From Haematococcus lacustris (lineage: Eukaryota > Chlorophyta > Chlorophyceae > Chlamydomonadales > Haematococcaceae), in NCBI GenBank assembly GCA_030144725.1, contig JASKMD010000029.1:8119152-8183151 (forward strand): a stretch of 64,000 nucleotides of DNA. The letters are read 5' to 3'. Positions 1 through 11,344 of the stretch are shown here, piece after piece. The notes under the pieces are model-generated. The model was not told the DNA's origin. It saw only the letters and a list, made by a program, of their open reading frames with translations, and ran no database searches. A program made the translations under genes and the position numbers. Numbering within the stretch: the stretch's first letter is position 1; each line of letters begins with the position of its first letter.

Positions 1-64
1 GACGGGCGGTGGCCTTATCAAGCAAGTTGGGTTTTCCGTAAAAATACACAGTTTTTATCACGGA
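1..64 (-). mobile_element. Fanzor element left-end fragment
   Basis: Bases 1-64 match, almost base for base, the outer left end of the large Fanzor element at 17101-17164. In element orientation this end reads from the minus strand, so the rest of this copy would lie before the window. It abuts a 50-nt piece of LINE reverse transcriptase (68-117), so this copy probably inserted into, or recombined with, a LINE. Confidence 0.7.
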
Positions 65-67
65 CCA

Positions 68-117
68 GGCAGACCAGCCGCTGCAGCCCGTGGGGCGAGG
101 TGCTCACCAGGGTCAGG
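68..117 (-). repeat. 50-nt LINE reverse-transcriptase fragment
   Basis: These 50 nt match 59289-59338 inside the LINE reverse transcriptase, just upstream in LINE sense of the codons for the YADD region's downstream helix. No longer LINE homology is visible on either side. Confidence 0.75.
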
Positions 118-858
118 CGAGCAGCCCTGTCTCAGCCCCGGCAACGCTGGACTCAACCAAGCCTGATGTACTGTGTCTAGCTCATATGCAACGCAGGGGC
201 AACACTGCCCACCTCACACACCACATGACGACGTTGGTGCCATATGACAACTGCAGCTCAGGTTGGGGCAACAATAGGCAGGCATCCTGTGCCAGGCCCA
301 CACTCCCATATCTAGGCGGTACAGGCGCTGTGGCGGCAGGGAAGCCTCGCAACGGCAACCAGCACCGAGGGGCTAGGGGTCAGAGGCCACAGGCTCCGTG
401 AGTGGCTGCAGAGCCGCGCCATACCCCAGCGCTGTGGAGTTAGCTAACGGTCCTTCACCCAAAGCGGTGCCCTTTGCCTCGTGCCCTCACGCCCAAGTCA
501 CATTGCGTAGAAAGGCCCTCATTACGTCCGCGCATCAAGGGTACATGGAGCTGCTCATAACACGACTCTGTCGCTGGCAGTGCATGCACTGACCGGCAGC
601 TCGCTTACGAAGCCACAGGGCAGCTGCGCGGGTGTGACCTGGGCAAGGCCACAATACGAGCACGCGGGATCGCAGCCACCCATAGCCTGGCGACGACAAT
701 CAAGCAAGCGTCTGTCATCCGCACCGCTGTCCACCTTTTCAAGGTGTGTGTGTGGGACTTAGGCTGAGGACCACTGCTGGCGCCAGTACGCCCGCTTCAA
801 CGTAACCGACCGTCCATCGTCTTTGCGTGATGTCCCGTTAGTAGGTCGCACCGGAGGC
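118..858. other. No gene recognised
   Basis: Short open frames in several phases have no family resemblance or splice-linked continuation. The last part is presumably the promoter and 5' UTR of the secreted protein starting at 859. Confidence 0.4.
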
Positions 859-2241
859 ATGCGCAGCTTCCCTTGGGCGCTGCTGCTACTGGGCGGCCAG
901 CTGCTTGCCGCAGTGTCGGCTGTGAACAGCACTGCCGGCAACGCCACCTCGGCCTCGCCTAAGCTACTGCGCAGTGCAAGGGTGAGGACCCTTGCTGCGC
1001 CCGCACCCCGTTGCCAATACTCACTTGCGGGCCGCGGTAGGGCGAACAGCTCACATGCAACGCCTGCCACAGGTCCATGAAGTTGACCCTGCCAACACCA
1101 GCGAGCAGCCTAGCTAGTGCGTCCAGTGTGCTCAATGGGCGCCCACCATTTCCTAGTATGCCCCATGGCAGATGTTGCTTGCCAAGTCATGCCGCTGGGC
1201 CTGGGTCGGTTGCCTGGCTCACTTGTGTGCATGTTGAGATGACCTGGACGACAGTGAAATGAGCCAGCATATCAGCAGCATCTGGGCAAGCATTTTCTTT
1301 TGTCCCTGGCCGCAGGCTCTGGCCCAAGCTGCTTCGACCTCAAACCCTTCAGTTCCTCCAGTTAATACGCAGGCGTGCACAGACGGGATCACGTACTTCA
1401 CCGCCAATGGTATCCCTTTTACTATCAACAGCTGTGCTACCTGTGGCGATGGCCGAGTGGGCAACAGGCTGTGTCCCTGGTCCATCAACTGCTGCAGCTC
1501 CCAAGGATGTGAGCAGCATGCCCTGCAGCTTGAGATCAGACCCTGTTAGGCTTAGCCACACTGCATGCAGCCTCAGCCAGGTTGCTGCCTGGCCTGCTGC
1601 CCTGCCTCTTGCCCCACTCCCCACCCCTGTCCTGTGCCCTGACCCGCCTGCCTTGCCTGCCCTGCCGCTGCCGTGCAGTCTGCGGGCCCACTGAGGAATG
1701 GTGCCGGCCCAGCAGCTGCATTGGCGGCCCTTGCGGCCAGAACATCACCGTGCCCAGCAACCGCCTGTGTGGCAGTGGCTTCAGAGGCAACGGCCAGTGC
1801 ACGAGCGGCTGCTGCAACGAACGTGGCTGTGAGTGCCTAGCCCGCCCAGGGGACAGCGGCAGGGGGCCACAGCAGGGGATCACAGCACATGGGGTCCAGC
1901 TGAGGCCAGGGAGGTGAGGCAGTGATTACGTATACGGGATGGTGAAGCGTGAGCATGGGTCGGCATGTCTGCTGTGCTACTCTGCTACTCGTGGCTGGTG
2001 TGCTGCTGGTGCTTGTCATGCCTCATGGCCTGGTCTAGCTTGACTTGGCCTTGATGTGACCTGACCAACAGGGTGCACTGGCTGTCCCAGCCCCAGCCCC
2101 AGCCCCAGCCCCAGCCCCAGGCCGAGCCCCAGACCAAGCCCAAGCCCCAGACCAAGCCCAAGGCCCAGCCCCACACCAATTCCCGTGCCCAGGCCAAGCC
2201 CCAGGACGAGCCCCAGCCCAGAAACGGATGACTACAACTGA
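859..2241 (+). CDS. Secreted Cys-rich, Ser-Pro-rich glycoprotein-like protein
   Basis: Four exons can be joined in phase: 859-981, 1316-1508, 1679-1828 and 2072-2241, giving about 211 aa. The start ATG opens a clear signal peptide (MRSFPWALLLLGG, ending near AVSA), followed by NST and NAT N-glycosylation sequons. Exons 2 and 3 each encode one Cys-rich module ending in a CC-x4-C pattern (CCSSQGC and CCNERGC), so exons match repeats. Exon 4 encodes a Ser-Pro dipeptide tail (SPSPSPSP with RPSP variants), the pattern that is hydroxylated and glycosylated in volvocalean cell-wall proteins. A wall or extracellular-matrix role is inferred. The Cys modules loosely recall chitin-binding folds, but I cannot assign them. 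A TGTAA poly-A-type signal lies at 2481-2485, 240 nt after the stop. Confidence 0.72.
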
Positions 2242-2828
2242 CAGGGCTCTACACTCAATAGACCATGCAACACGCATCAGCCTCCAAGCTGCTTGTGCCA
2301 GTGCCCTCGGCCCTAGCTATGCCATTTGCACAATGGCCTGGGTGCTACAAGCCAGTGCTAGTTATGCTCCTGTCTCTTCTTGGCCATCTCCTTTTGTGGC
2401 ATGCCGGTTCACAGGGAGCAGTGGATATGTGGTTTTAGCCGTTCACCTGCATGTGGAATGGCATTCAGAAGCATTTGGTGTGTAAGCAACTGAGGAACAC
2501 ACACCTATCCGAGTCTGTAGCTGGGGCCAGCGGCATGTGCCTGGCAGGTAGGCTGTGCAAGGTCATGAGCAAGCCAACGTGTTATCCTCTACATGGGGCA
2601 GTGGCTGGGTCAGTAGAGGCCCATGCACAACACCGGATGCTAAGTCATGCCCGGGTGTGGCTCATGGCCCATGCATGCGGCTACCTTTCTTGTTAGCGTG
2701 CATGGCGCCCACACTCACCAGCTGTGCTGTGTTGCGCCTTGGCGGCCAGAGTGACACCACCCACACGCAGTGCAGCTGTCATGAGGTCAGGAGTGTGTAT
2801 CTGTGCAGTCCCTGCCAGCCTGTGACTG
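2242..2828. other. Intergenic, no gene recognised
   Basis: This holds the 3' flank of the Ser-Pro protein gene, with a TGTAA at 2481-2485. No convincing coding frame or repeat was seen before the Fanzor fragment begins near 2829. Confidence 0.4.
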
Positions 2829-3430
2829 GGCAGCCACACAGCCAGCAGCCTCAGAGCCAGGGCCCAACACTCCCCCTCCAGCCAAGCGCAGCGAGCCGGT
2901 AGCTGAGCCCACCAAGGGCAAGGGCAGGGGCAAGGCTGCCAAAGCCAAGCCAGCACCACAGCCAGGCAGGTGGCTGGAAAGGGACTGCAATGCAGCATTG
3001 AACATGCAGCGCATTGGGGAGAGCAGGTGGCGGCCGCTGGAGCTGTGCTACTGGCCAGACCAGGGAGCTCTGCCAGCCAAGGGCAAGGAGTACCCTGGCC
3101 TGGGCTACAAGCGGGTTCGAGACAAGCCCCCCAAGGCCCAGGAGCAGCAGCAGCAGCCTGCTGAGGCACAGCAGTGTGTGTGTCCCCCCATCTGAGCTGT
3201 CATCAGCTTACAATTAGTGCATGTTTTGTCATGCCAACTCTACACATTGCCCTAGTGGTCAGGCAATAGTGTAGTTGGTAGGCGGCTCATGTGCCATGTG
3301 CACTGGGGTTACTCCACACAGCCCAATAACACTGTTTGAGTCGGGTCTAGTTAGTGGCTGCTAGTGGCTGCTAGTGGCCGCTCATCTAACCCGGCTCAAA
3401 TGGAGGCCCTCGTGAGGGACAAGGGGGCTG
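2829..3430 (+). mobile_element. Fanzor copy 1: 5'-truncated C-terminal fragment with 3' end
   Basis: Similarity to copies 2 and 3 starts abruptly near 2829, within the Ser/Pro/Lys-rich linker. It covers the RuvC-III motif (LERDCNAALNM, near 2980-3010), the conserved RWRPLELCYW segment and the Lys/Gln-rich tail. The TAG that stops copies 2 and 3 is CAG here, so the frame runs on to a TGA at 3193-3195. The 3' noncoding stretch is shared with copies 2 and 3 through GGACAAGGGGGCTG, ending at 3430. RuvC-I and RuvC-II are absent, so it cannot encode a nuclease. The conserved 3' segment could still act as an RNA or end-recognition site. Confidence 0.82.
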
Positions 3431-3446
3431 AGCTGAGGGGTTGCAG

Positions 3447-3672
3447 CCAGCAGGCTACAGAACCACAGTCACAGCTTAGTAGGTACAGACCCTCCTTGTT
3501 ACTCCCACCAAGGGGCGTTGGCAGAGGTAACAGCAGAGTAGGTGTAGCGGCACATCATCTCACAGCGTCCCAGTGAGGCAGGCCACGTGTGCGTGTAACT
3601 GATGGTGGGCAAGGCAAGGCCTCAGGCCATGCACTGACAGGCGCCCTAAGCTGCCATTTTGTGCCTACTCTG
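3447..3672 (+). repeat. Dispersed repeat, copy 1
   Basis: About 226 bp starting CCAGCAGGCTACAG and ending TGCCTACTCTG, closely similar to 10247-10449. The other copy lacks about 23 bp near the middle. Both copies lie immediately beside a Fanzor element end and both follow a GCAG. No coding potential is clear. Confidence 0.75.
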
Positions 3673-3754
3673 CGTGTGCATGATAATTACATACTATGCA
3701 AGCAGGCGCCACCTCTTTGGGCAAGCAACATTTCTTTGCAAAACCGGGTCCCCA

Positions 3755-3890
3755 TTAGGGCGGTTCCCCCTCCAACTAATACTAGTTATCATATTAGCTC
3801 ATACTAGGCTCGTATAAGCTCCCACTTAGCTCATAGTAGCTCATACTACTCATAAGAGCTCCTATCAGCTTCAGGTTAGCTCATATTTAG
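3755..3890 (+). repeat. AT-rich AGCTCATATTAGCTCC-type degenerate repeat
   Basis: The repeat begins with TAGGGCGGTTCCCCC and continues as degenerate iterations of an AGCTCAT/TAGCTCC unit. A sister copy with the same leader lies at 23084-23275. Each lies upstream of a plus-strand gene: 160 bp before the phosphatase start here, about 430 bp before the Agenet-like gene there. It is far lower in GC than its surroundings. It could be a MITE or a promoter-linked repeat. Confidence 0.6.
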
Positions 3891-4047
3891 TCCCCGTCAT
3901 GAACACATACCTAACTTAACTGCTCTCTACGACAAAGTTCTGATGTGAAGATTACCAGCCACCCTCCCGCACGAGGAAGAGCATCCAGCAATGGAAGTGT
4001 CACCCGCGGAATGTACACAAACATGCTGCTAATCCTTGACCGGAGAC

Positions 4048-7000
4048 ATGCCGCGTGTGGGCCCAGCCCGGGATGCTTGGGCTGTCCAGGTCAGTGTGTT
4101 TTGAAGCCCGTGCCCAAATGTCCAGCTGAGCGCGCTTGCTCGTGATTACTTGCTTACGTTTCCTGTTTTGCAGGATAACTCACTGAAGGCTCCGTGGACA
4201 TTCAGAGCTAAAGAGAAAATCCAATGCTTGTGCGAAGGTGTTAGGCCACCTGCAACCATGTGCCAATGGCAATCTAAATCAATGTCATCGTGCATCTGGT
4301 CCATATAACAGCACTAACAACTCGCGGGAACTGTACGCCAACCTTGGGCGGGGACGCGGGCTGTCTTGTGCAGGAGGCCGCTGGTGCACCCGCGAAGACC
4401 CTGCCAGGCAGCGTGGCGGCAATGCAATCCCAGGCTTGCACTGCAGCTGGGTGGGGGACAAGCAGAACGTCCTGGCCATGGCACGGCCATCGCAAGACAA
4501 AATTGTCAAGATGGCCATGGTTGATGCCTTCTTGAAACACAACATTGGGATGATATTAAACCTGCAAGAGGTGTGGATGGATACCCCCATGCTCCTGCTC
4601 ACGCAAGGCCACATGTAGTGTGAGTTGCTCATAACTCATGTCACGGGTTGCAGGTTGGCGAGCATGACAGTTGTGGGCCAGGCAACTTGAAGCACTCTGG
4701 GTTCAGCTATGACCCAGAGTCCTTCATGACAGCTCGCATTGGCGTCTACAATTTCAGCTGGAAGGACATGGGAGTGCCCGACTTGAACAAAGTTATGGAT
4801 ATTGTGCAGGTCAGTCAAATGATTCATTGTACTATACAGGCAGCAAAGCCATAATCAAGGTCAATCGTCAAGGCCACACAGCACCATCATGTTGCATGCC
4901 TGCAGGTCATGGACTATGTGACAGGCAGCGAAGGGCGTAAGATTGCAGTGCACTGTCATGCAGGCCTGGGGCGTACTGGTCTTGCCATTGCATGCCATTT
5001 CTTGTACAGCCTGGGCTACTCTGCTCGCAAGGCCATTGAGACAGTGAGGAGGGACCGGCAAGGCTCCATTCAAACCAGGGAGCAACAGCTATTTGTGTAT
5101 GTTTTTGAGCAGTACCTCGCACATCTCAGGTGAGCAAGTAGTGCTGCAGTGCTGGCCTTGTCGTGTGTGGCATCCACCTACGCTGTATCTAACACCCTCC
5201 ACAACATATTGCCTGATAATCTGCACAGGTGCCTGTTTGATCCCCTCGGCATTGGCCCTGACAGCAGCCCCTGGGGGCCCTGCTCACCACCACCTTCTGG
5301 TCCATTTCCCACTCCCTCGACACCTGCACCCCGCCTGCCTGCAACCCAGCACTCAGCAGCCACTCCCAGCCTCATGACGCCCATCAGCATCCAGCCCACC
5401 CCAGCCCCCAAGCTGGACGGACAGCAGCCTCCCATGACCCCCTCCTGGCAGGCCCCAGCCCTAGGAGGTTCCCACCCACACACCCCAACCCAGCTGGTGG
5501 CAAACAGCTTTGCTGCAGCCCCTGTTGCAGTGGCTGGTGCTGGCCCCAGCACCAAAGCAGACTTGGGGTCTGGAGCTGGTGTGGTGGCAGTGAAGGAAAG
5601 CAACGGTGTTGTCACAGAGCTGCATGCATGCGGGCTCACCGTAGTGCGTCCTACTCGGGCGTCAGGTCCTGCTGGGGTCCAGGCAGGGGCATCAACAGCT
5701 GCTGCAGCAGGGGAGGCCGCAGGGGCCCCAGGCAGCACAACAGGAGAGCAGGGGAGCAACAGGGGAGTGCCCTGGGATGCTGCCCTGAACATCCTGCCTT
5801 CTCAGGTGGGCTCCTAAGGGTGCTCCATACAGCACAGCACCTTGCTTCACGACCCATCAGCCCATGCTAGGACAAGCGCGTCACCTTTCTGGACATTTCT
5901 CAGTGCCTGAGCGGAGAACTGACCAGCCCTTGTGGCAGAAGAGCACAACAAGATAGTGGACATGACAGACATGCGCTGCTGTAAGCTCACACTGCATAGT
6001 TTTCCTCTGCCACCTGTGCTGCTAGTGATGCTGCTGCCTGGTGCTGGTGCTGCCTGCCGCTGCAGCCCGTGGGGCGAGGTGCTCAGTGATGGCTCAGTGC
6101 TGGCCAGTTGGCCTCATCAGCCTGGTTGGGCTGCTTGACCTCGACCATCAGCAACAGCAGCTAGCTAGCACTGTGCTGCCAGCTCTGTGCTTCATGGTGC
6201 AGTTGTGGCGCAACACGCTTCGCTGCCTTGTTGCTATGTTGCCTAATTGTTGCCCTGCAGTACACCAAGGACTGGCTGCCCCACCCACCCAACACTTATG
6301 CAGAGAGTCTACACAGGCAGCAGCGTCTGCTGCACGGCCCTGACCGCCGCTCATACCTGCACTTGCATCGGTTTGTGAAGGAAGCGGTATTTGCTGTCAT
6401 CGCAGCAGCACAGGAGCACAGCCACCATGCCCAAGCTCAAGCAGGCCAGCACACCCAGGCACCTCTCCAGCCTCCCCTGCCACAGACATGGCCACAAATT
6501 GCACCACTGGCCACCCAGCAGCAGCAACAGCATGCACAGCAGGTGCTGCCGCTGCAGGGTGCCCAGCACCCACAGCAAACCGTGGTCCACAGCCAGCAAC
6601 CCAGCCAGCAGCAGCAGCCCTATCAACAGCAGCTCTACCAGCCGGCACAGCAGCAGGTGATGCACAGTGCTTACAACGCACCAGCTGCCCCCCACTCACC
6701 TGCCAGGCAGCCGCTAGGCGAGTCACTAGAGCCTGAGCATCCAGCACCACTGTGGCAGCCCACTGCCTGGCTGCAGCCCGAGCCACCTGGCTGCACCCCC
6801 CAACCCAGCCTGGCAGCTCGCCCTGCGCACCTCACCAGCGGTCTAGGCAGCAGCCGGCGCAGGCAGCAGCTGCCCAAGGGAGCTGCCCGGCAGCAGTGGT
6901 GGCTGTCTGGCCCGCAGGGGCAGTCTGAGCAGCCCTGCCAGGGTGGCGCCCTCAGTCCCACGCTGCACCGGTCTCACGCCTCACCCTGCCAGTCTGACCT

Positions 7001-10000
7001 GGAGCAAGGCACCCAGCTGCGCTGCCCAGCCGATGCCACCCTGCTGCAGCTGCAGGCACAGACAGCTGCCCTGCACCGGCTGCACCTCCATCAGGCGTCC
7101 CCACCACAGCAGCAGCAGCAGCAGCATGCACCGCCACTGCAGCAGTGGCAGCAGGGCGATGAGCTAGGGTGGTTGCAGGTGGGCTGCCTCCCTGCACGCC
7201 AGGAGCAGCGCACCCCTGGCTGCACCCTGCCCACAACCCCTGGGCCCATCTGTGAGGGGCTGCAGCCCAGCCTGGACCCCTCCCCAGCTGCCCCAGCTCT
7301 CCACGGGCAACAGCTAGTCACTGAGGCCCCGGGCTGGGGGTCCCAGGCAGCTTCAGGGCCACTGCCACCACCTGGTATGGTTCAGTCCTTTGCCCATGCA
7401 GTGGCATGCTGTGTGGGAGTGGCTGGCGCCCAGCTTGACCCTGGCATGGCCACTCTGCTGGCTGCTCACCCAGGCTATGCTGGCTTTGTCACCACCCAGG
7501 ATGGCAAGCAGGTGGGTAGTGAAACCTGCCAAACATGGGACGAGCTGTGTATGGTATGTTAACCTGATAGGTGTCCATCTCTTCTTGCCCTACTCCGTTT
7601 CCTGTAGCAGCATTGCTCGTAGTCTCACTGCCAGCAACTCTGACCCCTCACTTCCTTTCCTGACAGATGCTAGTAGTGCATATCCCCCTGTAGTTTACCT
7701 TCACATCAGGGAAGGGCGCCCTTACATCAGGTGTCACCACCAGGTGTCGAACCCTGACACTGATCCCTCATCACTTTGAGGGTGTCCAGTCTACACTGCC
7801 ATGGCACCCTCTCCCAGCTCCGCCCTGTGCGCCTCTGCCCTGCCCTGGCCCTGCCCTGGCCCATACTGGCGCGTGCAACGCCTTCCCTTCACACCTTTCT
7901 GCACTGCACTGCCACCTACCCCTGTGTGCTCTACTCTTGCGCAGGGGCCAGCCACCCTGCAAGCGTCCCTCATTCGGCTGCAACAGGCAATCAACTATGG
8001 CAACCTCACCGCCCTGGCCAGCGCTCCCCTGGCGGTGGTGCTGGCGGCCTTGACTGCTTTCTTCTCCTCCTTCTCCGCACCCAGCCTGTCAGAGTCCTGC
8101 CTTGCCCACATCGCCTCAGTCTACCACCAGCTGCCCTTTGACCAGGAACCCGCCTCAGAACAGCAGCAGCTGGGCAGGGCATTGGAGCAGGTGCAGGCTC
8201 TGGCTGCGCCTGACCAAGAGCTGCTGCTGCTCTTCTCAGCCCTGCTGCGCCATGTGATCGAGGCCAGCGGGGGAGAAGGCTGCCAGCCACACATCCTGCT
8301 CATCGCCAAGTGGGTCCTGAGCCTGCTGCTTGGCTCAGGCCTGGCTGCAGAGCCCGCAGCGGAGGAGGCCATGCTCAGCTACCTGTGGTGAGTGGTGTGG
8401 TGCTGAGTGCTGCGTGCGCCAGCATAACAAGGCATGTGGCCAGTGATGATGATTCACCTTACAGGCTTGCACAGCCACATGCTTCTGGTCTGGGTTTGCA
8501 TGAGCTTGCTTAGTGTCTGCCAGCTTTTCAGCAGACAGCTCTGGTGATCCTTTGATTATCATAGCTCAGCCTCACCAACAACGCAGCTGCATCTGCTTCA
8601 AATGCACTGCTGCTGAGCTGTTGATGGGCGGCTGTACTCTGTGTTTGCTGTTGTCACACTGCGGCAATAAACTGGAACAAATGCGTCAATGGTGAAAGCA
8701 ACACTTGAAGTGCCACTCACTTGCTGTGGGTGGCTCTTGCCAGGTACTGTGTGCGCAACGACGTGGCATACACGGCCCTGATTGTGGCCAAGACCCAACG
8801 CATTGAGCGTCGCCCAGGGCCACAGCTGGCGAGTGAGTGGGCGACGGGCGAGAGGGGGTCAGCAGTCAGTCAGGCCGTGGCAGTGCCAAGGCCAGTGGTG
8901 GCCTGGATCTGAGAGGCCCTGGGCAGAGCGGGCAAAGTGAGTAGGGATTTGAGGACGAGAATCTTGAGATCGTGAGATGTCCATGCAGCCCCCTTGTCCC
9001 TCACTAGGGCCTCCATTTGAGCCTACCTACTAGCAGCCACTAGCAGCCACTAGCAGCCACTAACTAGATCCGACTCAAACAGTGTTATTGGGCTGTGTGG
9101 AGTAAACCCAGTGCACATGGCACATGAGCCGCCTACCACCTACACTATTGCCTGACCACTAGGGCAATGTGTAGAGTTGGCATGACAAAACATGCACTAA
9201 TTGTAAGCTGATGACAGCTCAACAAAGGGGGCACACACACTACTGTGCCTCAGCAGGCTGCTGCTGCTGCTCCTGGGCCTTGGGGGGCTTGTCTCGCACC
9301 CGCTTGTAGCCCAGGCCAGGGTACTCCTTGCCCTTGGCTGGCAGAGCTCCCTGGTCTGGCCAGTAGCACAGCTCCAGCGGCCGCCACCTGCTCTCCCCAA
9401 TGCGCTGCATGTTCAATGCTGAGTTGCAGTCCCTGTCCAGCCACCTGCCTGGCTGTGGTGCTGGCTTGGCTTTGGCAGCCTTGCCCTTGCCCTTGCCCTT
9501 GGTGGGCTCAGCTGCCGGCTCAGCCTTGGTGCGCTTGCTGCGCTTGGCTGGCTGGGGAGTGCTGGGCCCAGGCTCTGTGGCTGCTGTCGGTGTGGCTTCC
9601 TGGCTGCTGCGTGGGGCCTGTGGGGGCTTGCGGCGGGCCACTACAGGGCACCACATCAGGCACCGCACTGGCTGGCCACGCTCCTGGCTCCAGGCTGGGC
9701 GCACCAGGCGGGGTAGCCACACCTAGTGCTCCTAGTAGTGGGATTTGAAACCATGACATGTAGTGCTGGCTGTGCAGCCACCGGCACACATGCACTGCAT
9801 GGCGCATGCGGCAGGGCAGGGGCAGGGTGTCCTGCAGGGAGCCTTCCTTCTTCATGCCCAGTAGGCGACGGTGCTTGTTGGCCTCCTCTATCACGTCCGC
9901 CACATGGCCCTTGTCCAGTGTTGCTTGCCTTGGGCGGAACGAGACGCTGCGATGGAACCGACAGGAGCGACGGGTTATCACACAGCGCGTAACTCACGTA

Positions 10001-11344
10001 GCCCACAGTCGGCTAGGGACACGAACCTTTCTGTTTCTTTCCCGGGCCCTTCTTGTGCTTGTCGCTACCCTTCCGCTTCTTCTTAGCCATCACGCGATGC
10101 GCAGTGCGACGGGCGGTGGCCTTTTCAAGCAACTTGGGTTCCCCGTGAAAAGTACACGGTTGTGTGAAATTACACAAGTGCTCTGTCACAGCTTTGGTCG
10201 TAGGTCATTACAGTGACTAAGCTCAGCCCAAGAGGTGTCCATGCAGCCAGCAGGCTACAGAACCACTGTCATACCTTAATAGGTACAGACCCTCCTTGTT
10301 ACTTCCACCAAGGGGCGTTGGCAGAGGTAACAGCCGAGTAGGTGTAGCGGCACATCATCTCACAGCGTCCCAGTGAGGCCGGTGGGCAAGGCAAGGCCTC
10401 AGGCCATGCACTGACAGGCGCCCTAGGCTGCCATTTTGTGCCTACTCTGAGTGCTGGCATGCCTCGTGTCCCCTTCTCGCATGCAAACCTAGCTGTCCAG
10501 CACAGCCAGCCAGGTGCTTTGCACACCCCGCTGCCTCAACATGCCCCTCCCTGCAGAGCTGACAACCCAGAACGAAACCCTTGGTACATCCCAGCCATCC
10601 GCCTGGCCCTACCCCACCCCAGCCCCCCTGACGCTGCTGCCAGGAGCTATGCCGTCACCTGTGCACAGCCCTACTGCTCTGGCCAGAGCCAGGGCCAGGA
10701 TCAGCTCGCCCAGCTTGGCAGCGGCGATGGCCAGTCTGCCCAGCATGCCACCTCGACTGGCACCTTCACTCCCAAGCCAAGAGGTAGCTAGTCAGGGCAC
10801 AGCAGATGCCGCCACAGAATCGATATCACACCTGTACAGACAGCCCGACACCACACCTGGCCTTGCACCAGCAGCTTCGACCCAGCTTCCCACGCCCTCG
10901 GCTGCACTGATGGCACCGCCCCTGTCTGTTTCCCACCTTAACCAAGTCCCAGCTGGGCAGGTCCCCCTTGGCAGCCAGCCACCCCTACCTGCAAGTCTGC
11001 TGTCCTCTCTATCAGCAGTCCCACCAGCAACCCTGCCACTGGCAAGCAGCCCCATGCTCCAGCCTGTCGACGCAAAGAACAATGCTGCGGGTGCTGCAGC
11101 ACCAGGCGGTGCAAGTGTAGGGCATGCCCCTGGGCACCCAGCTTCTGTGTCCATGGCAGGCCCACCCCCTCCCAACCTCGCAACCAGTGACCAGGGCCAG
11201 GTTGCCTGCTCGCCAGGTCTGCCCAGCATGCCTGCCCTGCGGCTGCCGCCTTTGCGTGGCAACCTGCCGCCCCTCACTGCGCAGCGCCAGCAGGCAGGCG
11301 GCTCAGTGAGTCAGCAGGTGGTGGTGCACGATGTGTGGATCTAA
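4048..11344 (+). CDS. PTPDC1: PTPDC1-type dual-specificity protein phosphatase
   Basis: Ten exons join in phase: 4048-4089, 4174-4237, 4374-4570, 4654-4809, 4906-5129, 5229-5805, 6261-7511, 7945-8387, 8744-8832 and 10557-11344. Their sum is 3831 nt, or 1276 aa plus stop. Residues 1-240 follow human PTPDC1: LAMARPS, ILNLQE-VGEHDSCG, YNFSWKDMGV, then the catalytic P-loop HCHAGLGRTG with Cys nucleophile and Arg, then SIQTR. PTPDC1 is a ciliary/centrosomal phosphatase in animals, which fits a flagellate. The rest is low-complexity: exon 7 encodes about 417 residues rich in Gln and Pro, exon 8 is helical and Leu-rich, and exon 10 is Pro/Ser/Ala-rich. The start gives an in-frame 14-codon first exon. 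The 5' exons are strong; exon 7 could hide further introns. Intron 9 contains an antisense Fanzor derivative. Confidence 0.85.
6057..6104. repeat. Mosaic patch: LINE fragment fused to Fanzor fragment
   Basis: Bases 6057-6085 match the LINE reverse transcriptase (and 78-106). Bases 6084-6104 match 14281-14301 inside Fanzor copy 3 exactly for 21 nt. The two matches overlap by two bases. The patch lies in intron 6 of the phosphatase gene and looks like captured filler DNA. Confidence 0.6.
8986..10165 (-). mobile_element. Fanzor copy 2: internally deleted element with both ends
   Basis: This copy keeps the 3' end (CAGCCCCCTTGTCCC on the plus strand from 8986), the stop, the RuvC-III block (LDRDCNSALNM) and a mid-protein block (DKGHVADVIEEANK). 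It also keeps exon 1, starting at the ATG complementary to 10088-10090 and encoding MAKKKRKGSDKHKKG. Two large internal deletions relative to copy 3 remove the N-terminal exon and RuvC-I/II, leaving an inactive, probably nonautonomous derivative. Its 5' outer end becomes unlike copy 3 near 10150. It lies antisense in intron 9 of the phosphatase gene. TGTCCATGCAGCC flanks it at 8978-8990 and 10236-10248. Confidence 0.8.
10247..10449 (+). repeat. Dispersed repeat, copy 2
   Basis: This is the partner of 3447-3672 in the same orientation, about 23 bp shorter. It follows the 5' side of Fanzor copy 2 directly, within the phosphatase intron. Confidence 0.75.

Noticed and set aside
2035..2277. Minus-strand Gly/Ala/Trp-rich frames opposite the Ser-Pro tail
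   Set aside because: They are shadows of the repetitive Ser-Pro exon; the plus strand has the signal peptide, sequons and phase-consistent exons.
5904..5980. A possible extra phosphatase exon between exons 6 and 7
   Set aside because: It has splice-like borders, but its donor phase does not match exon 7, while exons 6 and 7 join directly in phase.
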